Assembly: GCA_013359135.1 (NCBI GenBank)
Contig: JABWCN010000034.1
Coordinates: 1 to 48,931 of the forward strand
Direction of reading: 5' to 3'
Origin: Pseudobdellovibrionaceae bacterium
Lineage (GTDB): Bacteria; Bdellovibrionota; Bdellovibrionia; Bdellovibrionales; Bdellovibrionaceae
DNA length: 48,931 nt
The notes below the pieces were generated by a model. That model saw only the letters and a list, made by a program, of their open reading frames with translations, ran no database searches and was not told the DNA's origin. Shown here piece after piece: positions 1-9,074 of this stretch. How positions within the stretch are numbered: the first letter of the stretch is position 1; every line of letters begins with the position of its first letter. The position numbers and the translations under genes were made by a program.

Positions 1-38
1 ATGTTTTTTGTAGCTTGCATGTTTTTACCTAAAATAAG

Positions 39-1340
39 ATGATCTCTCCTATGAAAATCACTTTTCAAAAGTCGACATTGAGATCTGGAGCTAAATTAGT
101 AACTGAAAATCATCCTTACTCGAAATCTTTTTCTGTAGGTTTTTGGGTAAATGTGGGATCACGTTTTGAGAATCCTGAAATTGCAGGGATTACTCATTTT
201 CTTGAACATTTAACTTTTAAAGGAACCAAGAAAAGATCTGCCTTTGAGATTGCTCAGTCTTTGGAGTCCTATGGTGGGGATTTGAATGCCTTTACAACCA
301 AAGAGCATACGTGTTTTCATGGTTTAGTGTTGAAAGAAAACTGGCAACAGGCGTTGGAAATTTTGGTAGATATTACGACTAATATGAAATTCAGCTCTAA
401 AGATTTTAAGAATGAAAAAAATGTCGTTATTCAAGAAATTGGAATGAGTGAAGATACTCCTGATGACATAATTTATGATTATCTTTTAGAAGCATTGTTT
501 CCAAATCATCCTATGGGAAAGCCTATTTTAGGACAAATTGGAACCATTCATCGATTAAAAGAGGCGCAGGTCTATGATTATTATAATACATTTTATCAGG
601 GTGAGAATTTAGTTATCAGTTGTGCTGGAAATTTAAATCATAAAAAAGTAGAGTCCTATTTAAACTCCTTATTAAGTAAGAAAAAAACTAAAGATAATAC
701 TCTTAAAAAACTTTTGTTAGATACTAAAGGTTTTGAAAAACCTGAATTCCATCGTTGTCGCTTGGTTAGAGAAAAGGCAACCGAGCAAACTCATCTTTTG
801 TTAGCATTACCTTCTTCTACATTTACAGATGAACTAAGGATGGAAGCATTTATTGTGAATTCTCTATTGGGAGGAGGAATGACTTCCAAACTATTTCAGA
901 GTGTTAGAGAGAATAAAGGGCTTGCCTATTCCGTTCAAAGCTTTTTACATACTTTAAAAGATACAGGTTTTATAACGATACAGGCGGCCTCGGATGGTAA
1001 GAAAATCAAAGAGTTGACGAATGTTATTTTAAAAGAGTTAAAGTTACTTAAGAAAAAAGGGATTAGTAAAAAAGAGATCGAGTTTTATAAAAATCAAATT
1101 AAGGGTAGTATTTTGCTTGGTTCAGAGGATATAGAGAATCGAATGAACTCTTTAGCAGTTAATGAGTTGGTCTTTGCTCAGCCTAAAAGTGTAGCGCAGA
1201 TTCAAAGAGAGATTGAAAAAATTAGTTATGACTCTGTTCATGAGTATCTAGATAACTACTTGCAGATTGATAAGTTATCGGGAATATTGCTAGGACCAAA
1301 GGTTGAAAATCAATCTCTATGGTGGGAACAGTTTAATTAA
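39..1340 (+). CDS. M16 family zinc metallopeptidase (PqqL/mitochondrial processing peptidase-like)
   Basis: This is a 433-residue M16 (pitrilysin-superfamily) peptidase. The inverted zinc motif HFLEH is at residues 53-57 and the third ligand, E133, lies the expected 76 residues after H57. The second M16 half carries the RENKGLAYSV segment, the usual R/Y pair. The length is that of a single two-domain subunit of the kind found in bacterial homodimers. I see no signal peptide, so a cytoplasmic enzyme acting on peptides is likely. The ATG at 39 overlaps an upstream TGA (40-42) in another frame, which would be the end of a gene outside the window. A second in-frame ATG at 51 is an equally possible start. 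It is followed 15 bases later by dut, so the two are probably co-transcribed. The family call is firm; the substrate is unknown. Confidence 0.93.
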   Translation: MISPMKITFQKSTLRSGAKLVTENHPYSKSFSVGFWVNVGSRFENPEIAGITHFLEHLTFKGTKKRSAFEIAQSLESYGGDLNAFTTKEHTCFHGLVLKENWQQALEILVDITTNMKFSSKDFKNEKNVVIQEIGMSEDTPDDIIYDYLLEALFPNHPMGKPILGQIGTIHRLKEAQVYDYYNTFYQGENLVISCAGNLNHKKVESYLNSLLSKKKTKDNTLKKLLLDTKGFEKPEFHRCRLVREKATEQTHLLLALPSSTFTDELRMEAFIVNSLLGGGMTSKLFQSVRENKGLAYSVQSFLHTLKDTGFITIQAASDGKKIKELTNVILKELKLLKKKGISKKEIEFYKNQIKGSILLGSEDIENRMNSLAVNELVFAQPKSVAQIQREIEKISYDSVHEYLDNYLQIDKLSGILLGPKVENQSLWWEQFN

Positions 1341-1355
1341 AAAATAGGATAGAGT

Positions 1356-1793
1356 ATGAAAATCAAAGTTAAAAAATTAAGTCATTACAAAGGCGATTTG
1401 CCCGCATACCAATCAAAGGGTTCAAGTGGATTTGATGTAAGAGCTCAAATTGATAAAAAAATAGTTTTAGCTCCAGGTGAAAGATCTTTGGTTCCTACAG
1501 GGCTAAGTTTTGAAATTCCTGATAACTTTGAGTTACAGGCACGACCTCGTAGTGGTTGGGCTATTAAGCAAGGGATGACTTTGTTAAATACTCCGGGAAC
1601 TATTGATGCCGACTATCGTGGAGAAGTAAAGATTATTTTGGTTAATTTAGGAAATGAACCCATTGAGATTAATGATCAAGACAGAATTGCTCAGTTAGTT
1701 TTATGCCCAATCATCCAAGCGAATTTAGAAATTCATGAGGAGCTTGGAAATACAGAACGAGGACTTGGTGGTTTTGGTTCTACAGGAATTTAG
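1356..1793 (+). CDS. dut: Deoxyuridine 5'-triphosphate nucleotidohydrolase (dUTPase)
   Basis: Trimeric dUTPase of 145 residues, which hydrolyses dUTP to dUMP and pyrophosphate, keeping uracil out of DNA and feeding thymidylate synthesis. All five family motifs are present in order: SSGFDVRA (23-30), ARPRSGWA (62-69), GTIDADYRGEV (81-91, with the catalytic Asp at 84), DRIAQLVL and the C-terminal glycine-rich lid RGLGGFGSTG. The length is typical for the bacterial enzyme. The ATG is preceded by a weak purine-rich AGGATAGAG. It sits 15 bases after the M16 peptidase gene and probably shares its transcript. Confidence 0.97.
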   Translation: MKIKVKKLSHYKGDLPAYQSKGSSGFDVRAQIDKKIVLAPGERSLVPTGLSFEIPDNFELQARPRSGWAIKQGMTLLNTPGTIDADYRGEVKIILVNLGNEPIEINDQDRIAQLVLCPIIQANLEIHEELGNTERGLGGFGSTGI

Positions 1794-1800
1794 TGAACAA

Positions 1801-2349
1801 TTAGAGATCCATTTTAGAAACAGAAATTCTGTTAGCAATCCAGACCAGTAGTATTAACATCCAAATAATACCAACTAATCTTATGGATCTCTTTTTTTGC
1901 ATTTGAAAATTTTCAGTGAGTCCAACAATGATCAGCATCCCAGAGAAGAGTAAGCCAACGATGCTGATAGGAGGAAGATAACTTGAACCTATCTGTAGAA
2001 TAAAAAAAGGAAAATTTGCGAAGACAATCAAAGATAAAAGACGAAGAAATGAAACCGTCTTTTTTTCAAATACTTGAAAGTAATAATAGAAAAAAGTCGA
2101 CAAAACTAAAGTTAGAACCATTGAAATAAAAGGAAATAAAAGGACACCGAAAAGAATATTCCATTTATTAAAGCTTACAATCCCTGCAAGTAAACCAGAA
2201 AAAATTGAAAAAACAAAATGAACGATGAGTAAGTTTCGTAAAGACCAATCAGGAATTTTTTTTATTTGTTCTATAGGATTTTGAAAGAACCAAATTAAAA
2301 ATACGACACTTTTCTTAGATTTATATTGGAGGTTATTGAAAAAACTCAT
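1801..2349 (-). CDS. Yip1-like polytopic inner-membrane protein
   Basis: A 182-residue very hydrophobic protein with about five predicted membrane helices (roughly residues 40-60, 65-88, 100-120, 125-143 and 155-172) and a short cytoplasmic N-terminal stretch reading NPIEQIKKIPDW. The layout of a short soluble leader ending in a proline/tryptophan element and then five helices resembles Yip1-domain proteins, but no diagnostic motif decides it. It is 20 bases downstream of another minus-strand envelope gene and convergent with dut, with only 7 bases between their stop codons. Function unknown. Confidence 0.72.
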   Translation of the reverse strand: MSFFNNLQYKSKKSVVFLIWFFQNPIEQIKKIPDWSLRNLLIVHFVFSIFSGLLAGIVSFNKWNILFGVLLFPFISMVLTLVLSTFFYYYFQVFEKKTVSFLRLLSLIVFANFPFFILQIGSSYLPPISIVGLLFSGMLIIVGLTENFQMQKKRSIRLVGIIWMLILLVWIANRISVSKMDL

Positions 2350-2369
2350 GAGTGGGTATAGCTCCTTTG

Positions 2370-3098
2370 CTAGAAGTATCCCATAAAAATGAAGTTTAGT
2401 CCAAAAGAACCTTTATCAATTTCATTGGCGATGAGAACATTTCTAACATTCGCCTCAAGTCCAAGTAAGAGGGGGGATTGATGAGTGTTGCTAAAAATCC
2501 CGCACGACAGCAAAAGTGCTGGGTTTTTACTTTCAAAATGGAATCCTGTTTCTTCATTGCTCAAACGAAAGTTTCTAGTTGAGACTCCGGAAGAAAGGCG
2601 AAACTCAAGAGCATTTCCAAGTAGATTTTTATAACCAACTTTGAAGTCCAATTCTTTCAGGTAAAGTTCGTCTGCTTGATTTTTCGTAATACCAAAATTA
2701 CGATATGCGGTTTCTGAAAACCAATTGCTAGAAAACAACTCCATTCCAATCCCAATCTGTAAGCCCTTTTGAAAGTAGCTTGAGTGAGATGTGTTTTGTA
2801 CTTGAGTCATTGTTTGGATAAAGGCAAAACTGGGATAAATATTGATTTGATCCCATGCGGTTGGAGCTGTGGTTTGGACGATCTTCTTTTGTTTATTTTT
2901 GATTCTTTCTAGGAGCTGATCGTAGGTTAGCTCATAAGTTTCCTCTTTAGTCTCGTCTCTTGCTATAGAGGAATCATGTAGGTTTAATCCTGATGAGGAT
3001 GAAGCCATTGATTTCACAGAAATAAAATAGATTATTAGTAAAAAATTTAAAAGTAAAAATTGATTTTTTTTTGAGCTTTTCAAGTTAAGTGATCTCAT
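2370..3098 (-). CDS. Predicted outer-membrane beta-barrel protein, hypothetical
   Basis: A 242-residue protein with an N-terminal basic/hydrophobic segment (residues 10-33, ending near SMASSSS) that looks like a signal peptide. A charged linker follows with a QLLERIKNKQKK helix (about 55-75). The remainder is rich in alternating hydrophobic/polar strands such as FHFESKNPALLLSCG and ends in an aromatic residue (FIFMGYF), the pattern expected of a small outer-membrane barrel. I do not recognise the family. It is the first gene of a two-gene minus-strand unit with the Yip1-like protein. Confidence 0.65.
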   Translation of the reverse strand: MRSLNLKSSKKNQFLLLNFLLIIYFISVKSMASSSSGLNLHDSSIARDETKEETYELTYDQLLERIKNKQKKIVQTTAPTAWDQINIYPSFAFIQTMTQVQNTSHSSYFQKGLQIGIGMELFSSNWFSETAYRNFGITKNQADELYLKELDFKVGYKNLLGNALEFRLSSGVSTRNFRLSNEETGFHFESKNPALLLSCGIFSNTHQSPLLLGLEANVRNVLIANEIDKGSFGLNFIFMGYF

Positions 3099-3236
3099 AC
3101 CTCTATTTTAAACTATAGGAGCATTAATCATGAGATTTAAAATAAGTTTTAAAGCAAAAACTAGACTAAAAAATAGATAATCAAGAAAATAGTTTTTTTT
3201 AGCTTTTTATAGAAAAAAACAAATTATGATTAAACT

Positions 3237-3602
3237 ATGAAAACCCGTGGTTTTTGCGCCTTTTGTAAATCTCCCAAGTGGTACTACGCACATAAGCATT
3301 TAAAGTGGACTCATACTTTTTTTTCTTTATTGTTAGCGTTGTGTTTTAATTATGTCGCCACATTTGAGTTTGGGCCAAGTTTTCTGTTTATTTTTGGTAT
3401 GAATCTGATTGTTGCTGAAATGATTTTGCAGATACGTTGGCGCATGTCGGTGATCTGTCAAAAATGTGGTTTTGATCCTGTTCTTTATGTAAAGGATCAA
3501 AACCTTGCATGCGATAAAGTTAAACAGAAACTTGATGAACGAAAAAAAGATGAGATTAAAAATGTTTTTTTCCCTTTAAAATTACCTTTTAGAAAATCTT
3601 AA
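3237..3602 (+). CDS. Small membrane protein with a split CxxC zinc ribbon
   Basis: A 121-residue protein with an N-terminal CAFCKSP motif (residues 8-14) and a second CQKCGFD motif at about residues 75-81. Between them lie two hydrophobic helices (about 28-45 and 50-66) forming a membrane hairpin. The two CxxC pairs would meet on the cytoplasmic side to hold one zinc ion. The C-terminal 30 residues are highly charged and lysine-rich. There is no Shine-Dalgarno sequence, but a TATGAT hexamer ends 6 bases before the ATG, so the message may be leaderless. No family recognised; function unknown. Confidence 0.7.
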   Translation: MKTRGFCAFCKSPKWYYAHKHLKWTHTFFSLLLALCFNYVATFEFGPSFLFIFGMNLIVAEMILQIRWRMSVICQKCGFDPVLYVKDQNLACDKVKQKLDERKKDEIKNVFFPLKLPFRKS

Positions 3603-3607
3603 AACAC

Positions 3608-3636
3608 TTGCTAGTTAGTAAAAAAAAACCTAAATT
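3608..3636 (+). promoter_or_regulatory. Putative sigma-70 promoter for the glycosyltransferase gene
   Basis: TTGCTA (3608-3613) and TAAATT (3631-3636) are separated by exactly 17 bases. The expected transcription start would fall at or within a base of the ATG at 3643, giving a leaderless mRNA, which fits the absence of a Shine-Dalgarno sequence. In AT-rich DNA such matches arise by chance, so this is tentative. Confidence 0.35.
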
Positions 3637-3642
3637 GTCCCA

Positions 3643-4344
3643 ATGACTCAAGCTTTAGTGATTATTCCCACATACAACGAAAAAGAAAATATTCAACCCA
3701 TCGTTAAAAGTATTTTAGCGCAAAATTTAGGCTTTCATATTTTAGTTGTTGATGACAACTCGCCGGATGGCACGGCCAAACTGGTTGAGGCTATGATGTC
3801 AGAGTATCCAGGGCAAGTACATCTGTTGTTAAGGCAAAAAAAAGAAGGTCTAGGTAAGGCTTATTTAGCTGGTTTTAAATGGGGATTAGATCGTAATTAT
3901 GAGTTTTTAATTGAAATGGATGCTGATTTTTCCCATCGTCCTGTTGATTTGAAAAAACATAAAGAGGCTTGGGGTGAAGTCGATTTTTGTATGGGATCCC
4001 GCTACGTGACTGGTGGTGAAACTGTGAATTGGGGAATCTTGAGAAAAATTATTTCACGAGGGGGAAGTTTTTATTCTCGACTGATTTTAGGTTATCCCAT
4101 CAACGATTGGACTGGAGGGTTTAACTCTTGGAATCAGAAAGTACTTAGGGCGATAGGTTTAGATAATGTCAGTTCTAATGGCTATAGTTTTCAAATTGAA
4201 TTAAAATATAAGGCTTGTCGTCATGGATTTACCTTCAAAGAAGTTCCGATTGTTTTTGAAGACAGGCGTGTTGGAAAAAGTAAAATGTCTTTGAAAATTG
4301 TCTTAGAGGCTTTTTATAAGGTTTGGCAAATTAAGTGGTTATGA
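3643..4344 (+). CDS. Polyprenol-phosphate mannose synthase-like glycosyltransferase (GT2, DPM1 type)
   Basis: A 233-residue GT2 enzyme matching the soluble DPM1/Ppm1 group. It has IPTYNEKENI near the N terminus, VVDDNSPDGT (nucleotide binding), and the DAD metal site in EMDADFSHRP, followed by the family segments GSRYVTGG and IVFEDRRVGKSKMS. It lacks the C-terminal membrane domain found in GtrB/ArnC relatives, so it would be a peripheral membrane enzyme transferring a hexose from an NDP-sugar to a polyprenol phosphate for later use in the periplasm. Its stop overlaps the next gene by four bases (ATGA), so the two are translationally coupled. The sugar donor cannot be read from the sequence. 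Confidence 0.9.
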   Translation: MTQALVIIPTYNEKENIQPIVKSILAQNLGFHILVVDDNSPDGTAKLVEAMMSEYPGQVHLLLRQKKEGLGKAYLAGFKWGLDRNYEFLIEMDADFSHRPVDLKKHKEAWGEVDFCMGSRYVTGGETVNWGILRKIISRGGSFYSRLILGYPINDWTGGFNSWNQKVLRAIGLDNVSSNGYSFQIELKYKACRHGFTFKEVPIVFEDRRVGKSKMSLKIVLEAFYKVWQIKWL

Positions 4345-5249
4345 GTCTGAGTGGAACTTTTGGCTTAAGGTTTTTCCTTAGCTTTTTTTTTGCATTCTGG
4401 ACCCATGCTCAAACTAGTTATTCACTTAAAGCTAAGGCCAGTGGAGAGTACCCCTATGTTTATCAATCACCGGATTTTAATGCTCCTATTCTTACAGAGC
4501 TTGAAAGAGGGAAAGTTTATTTTCTTTCTTCTAAAAAAGTTGCCAATTATTTTTACAAAGTTTTTGTAAAACCTGGGTTGGAAGGCTATGTATCTGATGT
4601 AGAGGTTGAAGTTCAGGCTGCTGTGAGCTCAAGGGATAACACGCCCACGACAAAGACTCAAAATAAGAAAAGATTTAATGCCCTAAAGAAAAAAGATCGA
4701 TTCAGTAAAGTACAAACCAGTAAGCCATCAAAACCATTCTATATGCAGAAATATCGAGGGTTGAGTCTAGAATCAATTCAATATACAGAAGACACGATGG
4801 GTAGTGTCAGAAGTGCACCCCTGACATTCATTGGATTTAGAATGTCAGGTTATGACACATTAGTCTCTGGAGAAATGTCGACTGATGCTAATATTTTACT
4901 ATATTTAAATGCTCCTAATTATTATAAAAAAGTTACAGACAACGAGGCTAAGGGGTGGATTTTACATTCAAGCTATACCTATGATACTTATTTAAAGCGC
5001 GGTGCTAATTTTTTGTTGAGTTATGGGTTTGGTCCGATGTTTCGTTTTTCTCATTTAGTGGTGCAACTTAAGAAACCTAACAGCAATTTTACAGTGGACT
5101 ATCCCATGGACGATATGGCTTTGGGCATTGTATTGAGGTTAGGAGCTGCCTTTAGGATTCAGAAAATATCGCTGCGATCAGACATAAAGTATTACTGGGA
5201 AAAGCAAAGGTATTTTGCTTTGAATTTAGGTACACTTTACGAGTTTTAG
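4341..5249 (+). CDS. Exported SH3-like domain protein with C-terminal outer-membrane barrel
   Basis: The ATG at 4341 overlaps the preceding stop (ATGA); an in-frame GTG six bases upstream is less likely. The product is about 302 residues. It has a hydrophobic signal peptide ending near TSYS, then a bacterial SH3-like region (YVYQSPDFNAPILTELERGK through GYVSDVEVEV, about residues 35-95), a Lys/Ser/Thr-rich linker, and a C-terminal half of alternating strands (SYGFGPMFRFSHLVVQL, ALNLGTLYEF) ending in Phe, typical of an outer-membrane barrel. A role in the cell envelope with a periplasmic SH3 domain binding peptidoglycan is plausible but inferred. Confidence 0.7.
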   Translation: MSLSGTFGLRFFLSFFFAFWTHAQTSYSLKAKASGEYPYVYQSPDFNAPILTELERGKVYFLSSKKVANYFYKVFVKPGLEGYVSDVEVEVQAAVSSRDNTPTTKTQNKKRFNALKKKDRFSKVQTSKPSKPFYMQKYRGLSLESIQYTEDTMGSVRSAPLTFIGFRMSGYDTLVSGEMSTDANILLYLNAPNYYKKVTDNEAKGWILHSSYTYDTYLKRGANFLLSYGFGPMFRFSHLVVQLKKPNSNFTVDYPMDDMALGIVLRLGAAFRIQKISLRSDIKYYWEKQRYFALNLGTLYEF

Positions 5250-5377
5250 AGTTCATATCTACGCAAGTCTTCTTAATGGGCCACTCTCAGGATAAGAGGA
5301 CTCTTCATATGTCAGATGTTTAATATCCTTAAAAAATTAAGTTGTCCAGAAGCGGTCCCTCAGGTTAGGTTCCCCCT

Positions 5378-7210
5378 ATGTCTATACAAGTTTTACCTAA
5401 AAATGTGATCGACCAAATAGCAGCAGGTGAGGTGGTGGAGCGGCCCTCTCATTTAGTCAAAGAGCTTGTGGAAAATGCGATTGATGCTAAATCCACCCTT
5501 ATCGAGGTGCATTTTGAAGAGGGTGGTAGAAATATTCTAGTTAATGACAATGGTGTTGGTATAAATAAGGAAGAGTTGTCCTTAGCTATAGAACGACATG
5601 CTACTAGCAAGATTGTAGACTATGATGACATTTGGCACCTACACTCTTATGGTTTTCGAGGTGAGGCTTTGGCCTCAATTGCTGCCGTCAGTGATTTTGA
5701 AATCATAAGTAGAACACAAGAACAAGAAAAAGCCTATAAATTGGTCGCTAAATACGGTCAACAAGAAGAGATCATAGAAACCTCTCGAGCTGTGGGCACT
5801 CAGATTAGGGTTCAAAACCTTTTCGAAAATGTACCAGTGCGACTTAAATTTTTAAAGACTCCCGCGTATGAGCAGGGATTAATTAGACAAGTCCTGAAAG
5901 CTTTGGCTCTATCAAAGCCTGAAATAGAATTCAAAATTTTTGAAAATAAAAAACTTTTGTATTATTTCCCTAAGTCTACTGACTTGTATGAACGTTCCTT
6001 GATGGTTTTGGGGGCGACTGGAAAACAAGAGAAGTCCCATTTTTCTTTTCATGAAAAGACTCAAGATTTTCAATTAGATGTCGTTTTTAGTAGTCCTTAT
6101 TTGGTTGAAAAAAATGCTAAAAACTTGTGGCTTTTTGTTCAAGAAAGATGGATTCAAGATAAGGTTTTGGTGTCATCAATTATGGAATCATATCAAAACC
6201 TATTAATGCACGGAGAGTATCCTCAGGTGGTTTTGAAGTTAACTTTACCATCAGAAGAAGTTGATGTGAATATTCATCCTACTAAATCTCAGGTAAAGTT
6301 TTTAAGTTCTCAAAATGTGTATCGTTTGATTTACAAAACTTTAAGGCGTGAAATTGAGAAGACGCCTTGGAAAATTTTGGAAACAAATTCTCAAAACACA
6401 TTTTCAAGCTCATCGCAAAGTCACACTGTTGTGGATACAGAACAACATCACTTACCTGCTTTCGACTTACAAAAACGTCAATACCAACAAAAAGACTTTC
6501 ATTTTCGAGAGCAAAGTCAAGTGCGTGGTTATTCGATGGAGACTTTACCTTGGGCATTAGCTAGACGAGAAACTACTAATCAGGCTTCTTTTGTAGAAGA
6601 GAACTCTAATCAATTAAATGTTTTTCAATGGGCCTCTTTGCACGTCATCGGACAACTTAATTTGACTTATATTGTATGTCAAAATCATGAGAAAATGATT
6701 CTTGTAGATCAGCATGCAGCTCATGAACGAGTGTTATTTGAAAAAATTAAGGATCGTTTCTTGAAACAAGAAATTCTTCATCAGAATTTATTGATTCCTT
6801 TGAGTGTAGATTTTGAACCTGATGCTTTTGAACTTCTATTGGAAAATGAAGAAAATTTAAGAAAACTAGGGATAGGAATAGAGCAATTAGGACCTTTTAC
6901 TATTGGTATCACCTATATTCCTGCTTATTCTAAGGAAGGGGCGATAGTTATTTTACTTAAAAAATTCATAGAAGAATTAAAAGAACAGGGTGGAAGTTTT
7001 GTCTTTGAAAAGAAACTCAACGATATGATAGCTACTATGGCTTGCCATTCGGCAGTCCGAGCTGGGCAGGCTATGAGCATTGAGGAAATGCAAAACCTTC
7101 TTTTAGAAATGGACGAGTTTCCATTGTCAAGTTTTTGCCCCCATGGAAGACCTGTGAATGTGGAAATGAGTTTCTATCAAATTGAAAAAGATTTTGGAAG
7201 AATTGTCTGA
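5378..7210 (+). CDS. mutL: DNA mismatch repair protein MutL with endonuclease motifs
   Basis: A 610-residue MutL. The N-terminal GHKL ATPase has IAAGEVVERP, ELVENAIDA, DNGVGI, RHATSK and GFRGEALAS in order. After a glutamine/serine-rich linker (about 340-400), the C-terminal dimerisation domain carries the metal-dependent nicking motif DQHAAHERVLFE starting at D444, plus ACHSAVRAGQ (Cys556) and CPHGRPV (Cys587), which complete the zinc/metal site. It therefore belongs to the MutH-independent class that nicks the strand to be repaired. It is the first gene of a tight operon: miaA starts on the next base. No strong Shine-Dalgarno sequence precedes the ATG. Confidence 0.97.
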   Translation: MSIQVLPKNVIDQIAAGEVVERPSHLVKELVENAIDAKSTLIEVHFEEGGRNILVNDNGVGINKEELSLAIERHATSKIVDYDDIWHLHSYGFRGEALASIAAVSDFEIISRTQEQEKAYKLVAKYGQQEEIIETSRAVGTQIRVQNLFENVPVRLKFLKTPAYEQGLIRQVLKALALSKPEIEFKIFENKKLLYYFPKSTDLYERSLMVLGATGKQEKSHFSFHEKTQDFQLDVVFSSPYLVEKNAKNLWLFVQERWIQDKVLVSSIMESYQNLLMHGEYPQVVLKLTLPSEEVDVNIHPTKSQVKFLSSQNVYRLIYKTLRREIEKTPWKILETNSQNTFSSSSQSHTVVDTEQHHLPAFDLQKRQYQQKDFHFREQSQVRGYSMETLPWALARRETTNQASFVEENSNQLNVFQWASLHVIGQLNLTYIVCQNHEKMILVDQHAAHERVLFEKIKDRFLKQEILHQNLLIPLSVDFEPDAFELLLENEENLRKLGIGIEQLGPFTIGITYIPAYSKEGAIVILLKKFIEELKEQGGSFVFEKKLNDMIATMACHSAVRAGQAMSIEEMQNLLLEMDEFPLSSFCPHGRPVNVEMSFYQIEKDFGRIV

Positions 7211-8173
7211 ATGAAAGCGACTAAAGAAGTGCTCGATAAAAAAATTATTTTTGTTTCTGGGCCTACAGCTTCAGGAAAGTCTCAGTGGGCACTTCAGCAA
7301 GCTTTAAAATATCAAGGAGTTATCGTCAATTGTGATAGTGTTCAGCTTTATCGCGAAGTAAATATTGGCTCCAGTAAGCCAAGCGAAAACGATCGTAGAA
7401 TAGTTCCACACTATTTGTACGACTACGTGTCTTTTCCCACAGAGATGACGGCAGGACAATTTTCTCGAGATTTTTTTGAGTTGATTCCAACGTTGAAGGA
7501 ATCAGTTATTTTTGTGGTCGGTGGAACTGGTTTTTATTTTCAAGCTATAGAGCAGGGAATGTACCCAGTTAAACCTGTCAAAGATGAAGTTAAGAGTAAG
7601 GTACAAGAGGACATTTTAAAACTTGGTTTTTTAAAGATTTATGATTGGCTCAAGGAGCGTGATCCTGAGTATGTCGTTAAAATTTCAGCCAATGATCATT
7701 ACCGTATAGAAAGAGCTTATGAGTTGATGATTTCAGAGGGGCGAAGTGTCACTGATATTCAGCGAGAGTTTCAGGCCCAAGCAAAAAAATTTCCATATCC
7801 CTTGCTAAAGGTGGGAATTACCGGAGATAAAGAGTTTTTGCTAAAAAAAGTGGCTCATCGAACTGAAAAAATGCTCCACCAAGGTCTTATTGAAGAGGTA
7901 AAGTCTTTGCTGACTCAAGGTTATAGTTCATGGGCGCCATTAAGTAGTGTTGGTTATAGAGAGGTTGTTGAGTTTTTAGAGCAGGGTAGAGATCTAGACT
8001 GGCTTTCGGAGGAAATTGTTAAAAACACGATGAAGCTTATTAAAAAACAGAAGACTTGGTTTCAGAGAGATAAAGCTATTAAACAAATAAATAACTGGAG
8101 TCCATCAGAAGAAAGTGACATCGAAAAAAATATTCTAGCAGAGCTTGACAGCTTTGTAAGATGTTCGGGATAA
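7211..8173 (+). CDS. miaA: tRNA dimethylallyltransferase
   Basis: MiaA, 320 residues, adds a dimethylallyl group to N6 of A37 in tRNAs that read UNN codons. The P-loop GPTASGKSQW is at residues 16-25, followed by the family segment CDSVQLYREVNIGSSKP, the GGTGFYFQA motif, and the C-terminal SSVGYREVVEFL and KKQKTWFQRD substrate-contact region. It begins immediately after the mutL stop codon, with GGAAGAA inside the end of mutL as a possible ribosome-binding site. The mutL-miaA order is common in bacteria. Confidence 0.96.
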   Translation: MKATKEVLDKKIIFVSGPTASGKSQWALQQALKYQGVIVNCDSVQLYREVNIGSSKPSENDRRIVPHYLYDYVSFPTEMTAGQFSRDFFELIPTLKESVIFVVGGTGFYFQAIEQGMYPVKPVKDEVKSKVQEDILKLGFLKIYDWLKERDPEYVVKISANDHYRIERAYELMISEGRSVTDIQREFQAQAKKFPYPLLKVGITGDKEFLLKKVAHRTEKMLHQGLIEEVKSLLTQGYSSWAPLSSVGYREVVEFLEQGRDLDWLSEEIVKNTMKLIKKQKTWFQRDKAIKQINNWSPSEESDIEKNILAELDSFVRCSG

Positions 8174-8180
8174 TCCATCT

Positions 8181-9074
8181 ATGATAAGTATGACGGGCTA
8201 TAGCTCCCACAAATCAGAAAATAAAGACCTGAAAATAGAATTCAATATTAAGTCTGTGAATGGGCGTTTTTTAGAGGCTAGATTTCATTTGCCTAAAGAG
8301 TTCATTTTTCTTGAGCCCGAACTGCGAAAAGCTCTTAATACTAAGTTTCAACGTGGTACTGTTGATATTTTTTGTCACCGTAAAAGTAAACGTTCCACGA
8401 ATAAAAGTAAAATTGAAATGGATGTAGATTTAGCTCAGAAAATAGTTTTTGAAATAAGTAAATTGGGTAAAAGTCTTAAGTTAAAACCTGAAGGATCATT
8501 GTCAGAGATATCATTGATGGAGTTGTTGAAGGTGGCTCCTATTTTAAAAATTCAAGAGGAAAGTGAAGTAACAAAGCCAGAGGTTCAGTTAGTTTTGAAG
8601 ACCTTCAAGGACAGTCTCGACAAGTGTTATCAAGAGAGAGTTAGGGAGGGACATTCTATTCGTAAGGAGCTTTTGAGTTTGCTAAACCAGTTAGCCATAC
8701 AGGTGGCCTCAATCAAAAGACAGCGTGGAGTAAACTCCCAAGAGGCTGTTCAGAAATTTAAAGACAAGATAAAAGCCAAGGGAAATGAGGCCTTGCTTGC
8801 TGATCAAAAAGTACAGCAAGAAATTTTCTTTCTGACTGAAAAAGCGGATATTGCAGAAGAGATTCAACGCCTAGAAGAGCACCTTAAAAATTATAAAAAC
8901 CTCCTTTTGTCAAAAAAGTCAGAAGGAAAGAAAATAGATTTTTACACGCAAGAACTACTTAGAGAGATTAATACTGTAGGGTCAAAGTCTCAAAGTGCAC
9001 AAATCACAAATTATGTGGTTGAGTCTAAGGGTTTAATTGAAAAACTACGAGAACAAGCGCAAAATATAGAATGA
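8181..9074 (+). CDS. yicC: YicC/YloC family endoribonuclease
   Basis: A 297-residue member of the YicC family, beginning with the hallmark ISMTGYSS and continuing KSVNGRFLEARFHLP. The C-terminal half has the conserved DIAEEIQRLEEHL and EINTVGSKS segments with acidic and histidine residues. E. coli YicC is an RNase acting on structured RNAs. The gene ends with an ATGA overlap into gmk, the usual partner in many bacteria. A start at the second ATG (8190) cannot be excluded. Confidence 0.93.
   Translation: MISMTGYSSHKSENKDLKIEFNIKSVNGRFLEARFHLPKEFIFLEPELRKALNTKFQRGTVDIFCHRKSKRSTNKSKIEMDVDLAQKIVFEISKLGKSLKLKPEGSLSEISLMELLKVAPILKIQEESEVTKPEVQLVLKTFKDSLDKCYQERVREGHSIRKELLSLLNQLAIQVASIKRQRGVNSQEAVQKFKDKIKAKGNEALLADQKVQQEIFFLTEKADIAEEIQRLEEHLKNYKNLLLSKKSEGKKIDFYTQELLREINTVGSKSQSAQITNYVVESKGLIEKLREQAQNIE

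Noticed and set aside
1-38. Tail of an upstream gene such as pnp
   Set aside because: A frame ending at 40-42 overlaps the M16 start, but the dozen codons before it do not identify any protein.
6282-6564. Open frames of 65-91 codons on both strands
   Set aside because: They lie wholly inside mutL, over its low-complexity linker, have no ribosome-binding site and encode no recognisable domain.
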